A stretch of DNA of 64,000 nt from Drosophila miranda (taxonomy: Eukaryota; Arthropoda; Insecta; Diptera; Drosophilidae). The notes under the pieces were generated by a model. That model was not told the origin of the DNA, made no database searches, and saw nothing but the letters and a program-made list of their open reading frames with translations. The DNA is taken from the NCBI RefSeq assembly GCF_003369915.1, contig NW_022881614.1:15285336-15349335 (forward strand). The letters run 5' to 3'. A program made the translations under genes and the position numbers. Below are positions 47,067-56,835 of the stretch, in pieces. Numbering within the stretch: the first letter of the stretch is position 1; each line of letters starts with the position of its first letter.

Positions 47067-47106
47067 ATGTTGAAATCGAAGCAATTCCTGCAGCGATTTT
47101 TCGAAG
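47067..47106 (+). CDS. NADK2: Alternative first coding exon of NADK2
   Basis: ATG in a good context (CCACCATG) opens 40 coding nt, ending GAA G|GTAAGG. The peptide MLKSKQFLQRFFE is basic and amphipathic, like a mitochondrial import signal. Its phase fits the acceptor at 47503, joining as ...FFEEYAKFTP. It has the same length and phase as the exon at 47389-47428, so the two could be alternative first exons. Confidence 0.55.
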
Positions 47107-47388
47107 GTAAGGACTTTTAGAACTAACAGAATCAAACTGTTCGACAGAGGTGGTTGTAGTTCCTGGGTCGCAATTCAAATTTTTTTTTGGTTGGCAATCT
47201 CCCCTCAATCATTCGGTTATACTCGTACACACACACTCGCTTCTCGCTGATGAGTAGGCACTTGTTACTCCATTATGATTATCAGCTCGGGCATGTGTTT
47301 TGGCATTGCTAGAAATCAAAATTGTTGTACTCTGCCGACTATATAGTCGTGGACACACAGTCTCCTCCAAAGACTGTCTGTACCTAAA

Positions 47389-49105
47389 ATGATCCTGAGT
47401 GCGAAGAGGATTGTACCAGAAGGGCTAAGTAAATTACCCGCCGCTGTGGGGGGAACCCAAACGATGAACTAACCAAGTTTCAATTGCGCTCAATTGGTTC
47501 CAGAATATGCCAAGTTTACGCCTGCGAACTTCAAGCTTAAGCGGGCTTTGGTGGTGACGAAACTCTCGCGCTATGAATTCGAGCAGCTGCGGCATCCGGG
47601 ACTGTCGAAGGAGCAGCTGGAGCAGAAGCTGCGCGATCGGGGCACCGATGTGGAGATGGTCCTCTGTCTGCACAATCTGCACAAGGACTTCGAGCGGCGT
47701 ATCGTGCAGAGCTTCCAGGATGTCGGGTGCGAGGTCAAGCTGTCCAGCAGGTGCGTATCGCTGCCTTCAATATGAGTGCGAGTGTGAGTGTGGCTAACGT
47801 TTGTCGATGTTGCTGTGTTTATGTGGTTCTGTGCTTGTGTCGTCGCCGTCATAATCGTCGATTACTACCCCACCTACTACAATTGTATTTCCACCATCCG
47901 CATAATGTGTCTCTCATGTGGCCCCCCTCACGCTGTTGACTTTACTAAACTAGCAGACTTGAATTTAGAAGCTCATTGAGCAAAGATGTCATGAGCTGGG
48001 CGGATGTCATCGTTCCTGTTGGCGGTGATGGCACCTTTCTGCTGTCCGCCGGTCGCGTCAGTCCCCTCTTTGCCCTCAGCCAGCAGAAGACGCCCATTGT
48101 GGGCTTCAACTCTGATCCGCTCCACTCGGAGGGTCGTCTCATGCTACCCAAGCACTATTCGGACAATCCCGCCGATGCAGTGGCGCGCATTAAGAGCGTA
48201 AGTTATGTTCTGCTTTATTACTTGATTATTGTTATCCGTGTGTGATACTGGGGATTCTTTTCGTTTTATAGGGCGAATTCAAGTGGATGCATCGCTCAAG
48301 AGTCCGCACCACGCTGCTGGGCAGCAATGGCAAGATTCCGGAGTCCACGGATCTGTTCCGACATACAGAAGTGAAGATGGAGCAGGTGACAACGGATCCC
48401 GAAATGCTGGATAATCACATGGCCACCAAATACAAAGCAAAGATGAAGCGCATCCTACCCTATTTAGCTCTGAACGAGGTGAGTGCAAAGTAGGACTCTT
48501 TCAAACTACTCCTAACTATATTGCGCCATTCGATGTCAGGTTTTCATTGGCGAGCACATTTCGTCCCGTGTGTCCCATCTGCAGCTTGTGCTCAATCATC
48601 AGGACGTGGTAAACAAAACAAAATGTTCCGGACTGTGCGTTAGCACTGGCACCGGCTCCACATCGTGGCACACAAGCATCAATCGCATCACCAGCCGCGA
48701 CGTTGACGATTTGCTTCAATCGCTGCCCAATAGCAACTCTGCCGATGTGCTCCGACTACGCGAGAATACTCAGGAGATCGCCCATCGGTATAACCAAGGG
48801 CTGCTCTTCGCACCGGACGATCCGCGGCTCTGCTACTCGATCAGGGAGCAGATCTGTGTGGGCGTTTGGCCCTCGCCGAAGACATTTAAGAAGCGAGATT
48901 TCGTGCAGAATGTGTTCGTCAAGTCGCACTGCATCGATGCCAGTGAGTAGTCGATGGGCATCATCTTGCATAAGACATTTCTAATTTTCATTCGCTTACA
49001 GATCTGGTCATAGATGGCAGCATATCCTATCCATTCAACGATGGCGCCAAGGCATTGCTTGAGGTCCATCCCGAAGATGCCCTCCTGACGATCGCCCTAG
49101 ACTGA
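47389..49105 (+). CDS. NADK2: NAD kinase, mitochondrial NADK2 type, six exons
   Basis: This enzyme phosphorylates NAD+ to NADP+ using ATP, and its animal relatives work in mitochondria. Exons are 47389-47428, 47504-47750, 47957-48197, 48272-48478, 48540-48942 and 49002-49105. All five introns have GT-AG ends, and the joined frame gives 413 residues with no lesion. The N-terminus MILSAKRIVPEG could be an import signal. GGDGT, the nucleotide-binding and catalytic motif, is at 118-122, followed by VGFNSDPLHSEG, and STGTGSTSW is at about 280-288, matching NADK2 and not the longer cytosolic NADK. D. melanogaster CG8080 is the likely counterpart. It is the only clean gene in the right third. Confidence 0.9.
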
Positions 49106-49267
49106 TTTCTGATGAAGCAAGAAGCGTAGTAAAGTAAAGTGCCTGGCTCTCTAGCCGTAGCATGTCTGAAATTTTAAAATTATTTAAGTGTGCAATTTGC
49201 AGACTACTTAGAAGTTTAAGCTCAAAAGTTATTTTGTTATTATATAAACATTTATTTAAAAATGTCC
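49106..49267. terminator. Convergent 3' ends of NADK2 and DDX49
   Basis: Only about 160 bp separate the two stops. TTTATT near 49251 is AATAAA on the minus strand, a likely poly(A) signal for DDX49. Confidence 0.5.
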
Positions 49268-51129
49268 CTAAACTTTTCTTTTCGATTTAAAAATGTTCTG
49301 CTTTTCCAATGAAACGTTCGGTTTACTTCGATTCATCTTCTTTGGTGGTTCACCTTCCACCCCATCTTTAGAAGATCGACTTCGGCCTCTACCTTTTTCT
49401 CGAATCGCGCACTATCTACGGACTTGAAGCGTTCGTCTTGTAGGAGCACTTTGCCCTCTTCACTAGTGGCGGAGTCTGCCTGCTGAAGTTTTCGTTTTCG
49501 ACGAATTTCCTTCAGTTTATCCTTTTGCTTCTTGAGATAGCTGCACACACAGAAATCAAAAAAATTATTCAATGATTTCAAAAAGCGAAAATTAGACAGC
49601 TTACAGCGCTTCCATTTCATATGGATCCTTGCCCTCCATTATCCACGTTTTGCGTCTGTAGTTTTGGGCACGCTCGTCAAAGTCATTGTTATCCAGCTGC
49701 ATCTCCGATTCACGTCGCGTCACATTCACTTGCATGAAAATTCGCTCCACCATTCGCTCTGAAATATAGAATATAGGGGGTTTCAGTATGGATATATGTA
49801 TATAAGAAGGTAGGTTGACCACATACGATCTATTGGATGCTCTGTAAGCTTTGTGTTAATTTCTGTCTCAATGGCGCCCAGAAGTTCGAGGTCGCGCGGA
49901 AATCGAAATATGGAAATGGACATGCCTTTGCGGCCAGCCCTCGCTGTCCGACCCACGCGATGAATGTATTCCTTGGGCGTCCGTGGTAGCATGTGATTGA
50001 TCACCAGTTGCCCGCTGGGTATGTCCAGGCCGCGAGATGCCACATCCGTGGCAATCAGTGTGCGGATGTGATTGGACTTGAAGCGACTGAGGGCCGCAAC
50101 ACGCTCCTTTTGCCGCATAAACCAGTACAAGCATACATTGTCAATGTCCATACTCTTAAGGGTCATGGAGAGAAGTTGACAGTATCTGAAATTGACGAAA
50201 TTTGAGTTTAGTTTTTCGAGGTAGATGGAGTTGCACGTACTTTTTGTATTTGTGAATATCATCACATTGGAATTTTCGTTTTCCTCGCGATATTTGCGCA
50301 GCGACTCGATCAGAACCATATCCCGATCGTAGTCGGCGCACAGCAGGTATCGCTGATCCAGAGTGTCTACAGTGGCTACATTAGAGTCTTGCGACCATTC
50401 GATACACTAAACAAAGAACAAGTCTGTTGAAATTAATCCTTTTTGTCATTGAGATCTACTTACATCCTTGGATATGGGGAATATACTGGACTCCTTCATA
50501 GTGGCGGAGAAGAAAAGGTTCTGCCTGGTACTCGGCAAACATCTTTCGATTATGGCCAAGCTTTCATCAAAGTCGCCGTTCAGCATGCGATCAGCCTCGT
50601 CCACAACGAGATATTTTAGATTATCGAATGAAAACGTGTCACAGCCCGTCAAGTGATCGGCCAGACGTCCGGGCATGGCCACCACAATGTGCGGACGCTG
50701 CATTAACTTCTGGCTTTCGATCATCTGGTCAGTGCCGCCGGATACGACGCACACGCGCACTCCCATAGGTTGGCCGGCCACCAGAAACTGCTCCGATATT
50801 TGATAAGTCAATTCATGTGTGGGGGTTAGAACCAAAGCAAAATGGCTAACTGGCTCCTCGCTCAATCTCTCCAGAATGGGCAGGGCGAAGGCAAAGGTCT
50901 TACCTGATCCCGTCTGTGCGGCGCCAATGCAATCCGTTCCCGACAATATCGCGGGAATGCAATTCTGTTGGATGGGTGTTGCGCCTTTGAGGCGTGTACA
51001 AATAAAATTCACACATTAGCAGGCTTTATCTAGTGGTAAATATATATAGTTACCTAATTTTGTTAGTTGTTTCACCATCCAAGGACGTAGTCCAAGGCTC
51101 TGAAACGGATTCGCCTCCCTTCGTTGCAT
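49268..51129 (-). pseudogene. Dbp45A: DEAD-box RNA helicase DDX49/Dbp45A, frame broken twice
   Basis: The family unwinds RNA in nucleolar pre-rRNA processing. Exons are 51129-51054, 50984-50464, 50406-50241, 50185-49827, 49758-49605 and 49540 onward. Motifs are AQTGSGKT (48-55), PTHELT (80-85, normally PTRELA), DEAD (154-157), SAT (185-187), ARGLD-like SRGLDIP and HRVGRTARAGR. The Arg-to-His change in PTRELA hits an RNA-contacting residue. Splicing exon 3 to exon 4 shifts the frame by one, as if an A were lost at 50241-50245. Near 49393 a lost base gives an early stop at 49333; restoring it would continue a basic tail to 49268. Family assignment is strong. Whether the copy is dead or mis-assembled is open. 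Confidence 0.8.
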
Positions 51130-51148
51130 TTCTTGTAAAAAAAACAAC

Positions 51149-51245
51149 GTGTGCGAGATCAGCAGTGTGACTGCGGATTTGTCCATACAATGTACGGTCT
51201 GACCCTGAATAATATACCGAAATATACCATAAATATACTGACGGA
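51149..51245 (-). promoter_or_regulatory. Promoter module upstream of DDX49
   Basis: AGTGTGACTGCGGATTTGTC and, further on, ATATACCGAAATATACC lie just upstream of the DDX49 start. On the minus strand the first reads AGTCACACT, one mismatch from Ohler motif 1 (YGGTCACACTR), a TATA-less fly promoter element. A sister module lies at 51765-51830. Confidence 0.5.
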
Positions 51246-51267
51246 TTGAAGTGCATCATATTCCTCG

Positions 51268-51395
51268 TTTTTGATATTCGGTTGAATATTACTAGCCGGC
51301 TAGGACCCCCAGATCTGCGCTCATAGTTTTATCCGATTGACGAATCACTTTCCTACAAGATTGGCTTATTTTAAGTTCTCATCTTTATAGGATTG
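51268..51395 (+). repeat. Dispersed repeat, copy 2
   Basis: This matches 44131-44260 in order and orientation through TTTTTGATATTC, ATATTACTAGC, TTTTATCCGATT and TTGGCTTATTTTAA. Confidence 0.65.
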
Positions 51396-51764
51396 TTTGT
51401 AACAGAGGTTTAAGCAAAAAATGTCCACTGAATTAATTATTTTACATAATAACTATACGCTAAACTACACATTTGATACATGTTAACTGAATTTGCATGT
51501 AATTACCAAAAGCGACACCTGAAGGGGAAATGTACGTTTGGAATTTTTTTGGCCGTTTTTTTTTCATACAAGCCCCATGGAAGCGCCAGTGTGAAAAACC
51601 TCCGTTATGCACTTTTTGACATCGCTCTATATGGCATTTCTACACGATTTCTACATTGGTGCATCGGACAAGAAGGTGAGTCCATAACGCGTCTTCAAAA
51701 ATACTGGAAAATACTACGAAAAGTATAAACATATGCAAGGTGTGTGAGCTAGACAGGGTGGCAA

Positions 51765-51830
51765 GAAAATCTGTGTGACCGCGGATTTGTCTATAAAATG
51801 TACTGACCGTCAGAAATATGCCGAAATATA
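51765..51830 (+). promoter_or_regulatory. Promoter module upstream of the gene at 51983
   Basis: TGTGTGACCGCGGATTTGTC and GCCGAAATATA repeat the module at 51149-51245 in the same DNA orientation, so the two face opposite ways relative to their genes. The reverse complement contains GGTCACACA, close to motif 1. Confidence 0.5.
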
Positions 51831-51982
51831 TGTTGCAGCGATGCAGAATTCCGATAGGCAGGCTTATCGGCTAGGTTATTTTTCGGTTGCGTTAATACAT
51901 TTCTGTTATATTCGATTTGTTATCGAGTGATTTTCGGCGCCAATCGGTACCGAAAACTAAAATAATATTAAAATTCGACGAA

Positions 51983-54691
51983 ATGGCTGAAAATTCGGGA
52001 GAACAGAGCATAGACCAAAAAGATATTGTTATCCTTACCGATTTTGCGTCGGCGTTAAAAAGCTGCAGCGAATGCATAAGGAATAACACCGTCAAGACTG
52101 TGGATGTGTTGACATTAAAAAAGCTTAAAAAAGTATCAGGGCTTATATTGATGAAGCGGCTCGCTGCGTCACTGCGTTTAAACAAATGTGCGATTGGTTT
52201 CAGATGATGGTAAGTGAATGCATGGAAAACTATCCACAAAAAAATCTTCAAGTCTTCAGTCTTTTACAGAAATCGTCGACTGATGTCGATTGCAGCGATC
52301 TGATCACCGTACTTACGGAGGCTCTGAAATTTACAACAGCGTCCAAGGAACCGTTGCTGAAGGCGGGTGAACGTCTAGTACACGCTGCCGCCTTTTTCCT
52401 TTTTTCCATTGTGCACGGCTATCTTAGTGAAAGGTGAGTTGGCGACTCTGTTTCATTTACAAGATGATAAAATGTGGAATTTCCCTCCAGTGAAAGTAGC
52501 TCCAAGCGCAGTGTCCTAAAGGAACATGTTCCAAATGCCATCGGCCTACACTTAGCTGTGCTTTCCATGCTGACAGACACCACCGCCAGTGCAAAGAAAG
52601 TGAATGCGCGCATAACACCCCGTAAGTTATTGTCGCAGTTTCAACGATCAGCTCACTCTTCAGGCTTTATTTGACAGTGATCCAACAGATGAACGAAATT
52701 TCTGGTTTCCTAAGCGCTAAGATAACCCATCTGCAGGCATTTATAAAAACAAGCGAAACGATGACCTATATTTGCCTGCACTACATGCAAAATGTTGATC
52801 GTGGCCAATGGGAAGCTGGGACTATGCCTGATTGGCTCAAGGAAACCGTCTTGCATCTGTGCGACACGGTTCTCAACCAAATGGAAACAATCCAAAAGAA
52901 AGTAAGCACTCATAAGAAGATTCAATGAGTTACAAGCTCTAAAAGTAGGCTTTTCTTTCATAGGATGCACTAACTGTGCCCTTGGAAAAGGTGGAAGAGT
53001 ATCTGCGAGTAACGCACACATATTTATTAATGCTGTACGAACTTATTAAGACTAAGTGGAAGCGAATCTATTTCGGAAGCCCTTATTGATTTGCTAATGA
53101 GTGGCTCATCGTAGGTCGGTCAAATTCCACGCTTTTCTTGAATTTGATCATGTTTATTTTACGACTCAAGATCTTGGCGAAAATATTTCATTACTTATAT
53201 CTAAATATATACGACCATGCTTACTGAAAATCTTTGAGATGGCCTATCCATTGGAGGACTTTCAAAAGGTATGTTGAAACCATACTTAATTGTGATGTGT
53301 GGTAATCGAATGTCTACATTTTAGCGACTTGTTTCTTTACTTATCGACCCAGAGGAAGCAGAAAATTACTTTTTTGATATTTGCTTTGATTTTGTAGGTG
53401 TTGTCACAGTAGACAATGCAGCTGTGACGCCTTATACCTGTCAAACATTGCAGAAAATATTTGAATACATATTTAGAGGTATGTTAAGTGTGGTACAAAA
53501 CTTAATGAGGATCGTTCGTGCTATAATTTAATTTTCTTGTCAGACGCCTCTCATTTTGTCAACGCTGACCATTACGAACGAGCAATTGAAGCCTTTGCCA
53601 GCCTAATGTACTTGGCAGAAAGTGAGGAATTAGTCAACTACTTTTGCTCTGGTGTGTTTCAAGAGGATCCCGTCACATCACAAGTCTGTGCAGATATACT
53701 AATGCTCTCGTTTCGGTTGTAGCTGCCATACCCACATTACAGGTTAGTTGAGGTAAATCCGGGCTGGAACAGAAACTCGCTAATCCAGGCTACTAATTAC
53801 TGGAAAGAGTGCAACAACTCGTATGCGATGTTCTCACATAGCCCGAGTCAGTGGCATGTGCAGCGCTCCCTTAGGTATTTCCATGGCATCGGAAAACATG
53901 AGCCTCCACCATTTACTGCTCAGAATTTTCGGTATCTCCATGCTGTTGCACCTGTAAATAACAGATATGGGGAAACTCTACTGGAGCGGTTGCAGCTCAT
54001 AGGCAATGGTGCACAAAGTAAAATAGAGCTGTACTATGAAGTGGTGAGTAGAGTCGAAAGGAATATAAGGGTTTCTGAAGTTTGGTTTATCAAGAGGTTG
54101 CTATCATGGAGCTATTAGCGCACCAAAAAAAGACGGATCTTTCAAAGTGGCTTCAACAGACATATGAATTCGTCAGGGAGCTACTCAAGGAAGAAAAGCG
54201 CGATACATTCACCAGTGTATATTTCCAGCTGGTGGGCCATACTAGCCCATCCGCACAGCTGCAACTATTACGGGGATATACGGGGAACTATATGCAACTG
54301 GCATATCCAGAAGTTTCTACATGCCTGCAAGGGCGGCGATGATGCACAGCTGAGGGCATTCAGCGCACGCCACTCCATAGATAAAATAGTGCTACCCCTG
54401 TTGGAAGCAGTGCAGCAGAAACCATCGCCTGGGACCACCGCATCGGACAGACAGTGAAAATTGCTGACTAAATCTAGCTATAAGCGCGATACGGAGCACG
54501 TCTGTAAAGTGCAGTGTCTGAAGCGTAAGCGGGCTGAGAGCACACCCAAGGAAATAATAAGGGAACTCCACGACAGTTCCCTACAGCTGGTTCAGAGTGT
54601 AGTCGGTCTGGATGCTGCGGATAAAGAGCAGGTAAAAAAAGTCATCGACAGCTTGTGTAACATTCTGAAAAGAGTAGATTGTATTGTTTAA
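51983..54691 (+). pseudogene. Unrecognised multi-exon gene, about 800 residues, degraded
   Basis: From the ATG at 51983 (MAENSGEQ) exons join through good GT-AG introns, for example 52210-52269, 52435-52491 and 52914-52972. The product is helical and Leu-rich with many Tyr and Cys, like a helical-repeat scaffold, and I recognise no domain. The frame changes without a plausible intron near 52130, 53050 and 54290. There is an in-frame TGA at 54455-54457, and a further disruption near 53112. Near 53716 the frame continues only if a 27-nt intron is removed, too short to splice. The C-terminal part (KRKRAESTPKEI...) is intact to the stop at 54689-54691. AATAAA at 54783 is a possible poly(A) signal. 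Confidence 0.6.
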
Positions 54692-55823
54692 ATCATATAA
54701 GTAGTGGTAGTAAATAAGTAGTCTTCGAACATCAAATCTCTGGTTTATAGTATCCATGTCACGTTCTTGAATAAGAATACCTAATAAAGTGAATGTTTCT
54801 GCATGGCATCATACTGACAATGTTTGTGACGAATGAAAACTTACCAGCAATTGATGCCGTTGTATAGCTGACAAACTGCCAGCAAAGAAGTCACGCACCG
54901 CTACTCGCGATATATCCGAGCGTCTGGATGGAGACATGGCGCTCAAAGCTGCTATTAGGATGCCCAGGGAGCCCGGATTGGCGAAGCCGCAGAGGGCGAA
55001 TGTGCCGATTGCAGCGCTCCGATGCTGCAAGCAGAAAAAGATCAATACTGTCAAATGGTGAGAGTAAACAATGGTGTTACATCAACTTTGTTGCCTTTGA
55101 TCAATTCGCCCAGGTGCTTGTAGCCCACGAACTCGTTGATGAACGTCTTCTCGGCCACCACAAGTCCAATTTTCTCACAGTCATAGTACGGCACACCCAT
55201 GATGAAAACCAGTGGGATGAACATCATATACAGCAAGCTGACGTCATTCTGGCCAAGCATCTCGAATATCCACTCGGTGGTGGCACTGAAGAAGTAAGAA
55301 GTCATCCGATTATCTTTCGTAGTGATCAGACGTGTTTTTGTTTTGCGCTCCGCATTTTTTCCTTTTGTTTTGAATAAACACCCGGTGTTTTCCTAACTAA
55401 ATTATAATTATACTTCCTAACCAGACAACAATCTGGAAACCTATTCTATTACGCGAGTGCATGCCTTTTGATTTGTGCTAAAACATTATTTATCTTTTTA
55501 TTTTTCGGCGTCGGCTTGTGCTTGTGCTTGTGTTTGTGTTGTTGCAGTGAGTGAGTACGCATTACATTGCATTGCAGTCCGCTCTCGTCTGGTAGCTTTT
55601 GTTGTTTTATCACTCTCTCGCTATCACCTCAACTTCAATAACTGTTCTTTCTCTCTCGCTCTTTAAACTTTCTGAGCAATAGCGCTCTCTGCTTAGTAGC
55701 TCTCGCTATAACCGCTCTCCACTCTGCTCTCTTTTTTTTACCAATTCCGCTTTGAGCGTTGTCTGGAACATTGGTCTGATACCAATTTGTTTTGCAAATA
55801 ATAGTATATAAATAAATAATAAA

Positions 55824-56824
55824 ATGGAATACGCTGTGGTCTGTGCCAAAAAAAGCTGTAAGAAGCAGATCACCCACGATCAGCCGAATGTCCCCTGCTG
55901 GCTCTGCGACAGCGTAGTGCACGCAAAATGCGCTGGATTTTCTGGCCTCGTGAGTGATGCTATAGCCAAACGTAATGGCTTGCATTACAGTTGCGAGGCA
56001 TGCCGTGCGGTGGAGAAAGACATGGTGGCTTTCATGAGGCAGACGCGGAGTGGCTTTAAGGAGCTGACCGTTGGTTTTAAAAACCAATACGATCGGCTCC
56101 TAGCCATGGAGGCTCAGTTTAGCGGTTTAAAACTGCTGAATGAGTCTCCGAGGCGCAAAAAGGTCACTCCGCGGGATCTGCAATTGCCAACCGTCACTCA
56201 GCCGTGCGCCGCCGAAAAACTGACTCCGACCACTCCAAGTGTGCAGCAGTTGATCTCGTTTGCCACTCCAAGGGCAACGACAGCTGCTGGCGATGCAGAT
56301 TCGGTAGCCGAATTCATCGCCTCGGAGAATGTGCAGCCAAGTACGTCTGCAGCGTCCGTGTCCGTGGTGTCCGCAAGTTCGCTAGTTGTCCCGTCTATCC
56401 CGATCCCACCAGTAAATAGACGTTCCGGACCTCCGGATATTGCCACCACAGGTACTAGGCCTGTGGTGACTAAACCACTGGTGGGGGAGTCCCACCAAAA
56501 CGACAAGTTTTTGTTTCACGGCTGGCCCCTGACCTCACATCTAATGATGTAATTGCTTTTATTCAAAGCAAAATAAAAGCTGTGGGTTTAAAGGTGGAGA
56601 AATTTAACTTCTCTTATGCCAGGGAGATAGCCTCGTTTAAGATAAGCATCTCCCCAACTCAATTTGACACCATTTGCTCCGCCAAATTTTGGCCGGAGCA
56701 TTTGGTGGTGAAGGAGTTTAAGGCTAAGAAGAAGAATAGGCCCCCCATATCCCTTCCAAATCTTTCCAGTGTGCCACCCTCAACCTCAACTTCCCGTCTT
56801 GCTTCCACCTTTCCAAAAAACTAA
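55824..56824 (+). pseudogene. CR1-like ORF1, frameshifted
   Basis: The N-terminus carries a PHD-type Cys/His cluster (CAKKSCKKQ, CWLCD, HAKC, CEAC), as in ORF1 of CR1-group elements. A coiled, Gln- and Lys-containing stretch follows, then a Ser/Thr/Pro-rich linker. Near 56525 the frame shifts by one: the first ORF stops at 56552, while the neighbouring frame continues as a folded region (VEKFNFSYAREIASFKI) to 56824. Confidence 0.78.
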
Positions 56825-56835
56825 CTTCTCTTTTA

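Larger units (their letters stand above)
51130..51982. other. Divergent intergenic region between DDX49 and the next gene
   Basis: Holds two related promoter-like modules (51149-51245 and 51765-51830) and, between them, dispersed repeat copy 2 (51268-51395). An 82-codon ORF at 51480 has no recognisable features and I do not call it. Confidence 0.5.

Noticed and set aside
51480..51728. 82-codon ORF in the divergent promoter region
   Set aside because: No start context, no domain, and flanked by promoter-like modules and a repeat relic.
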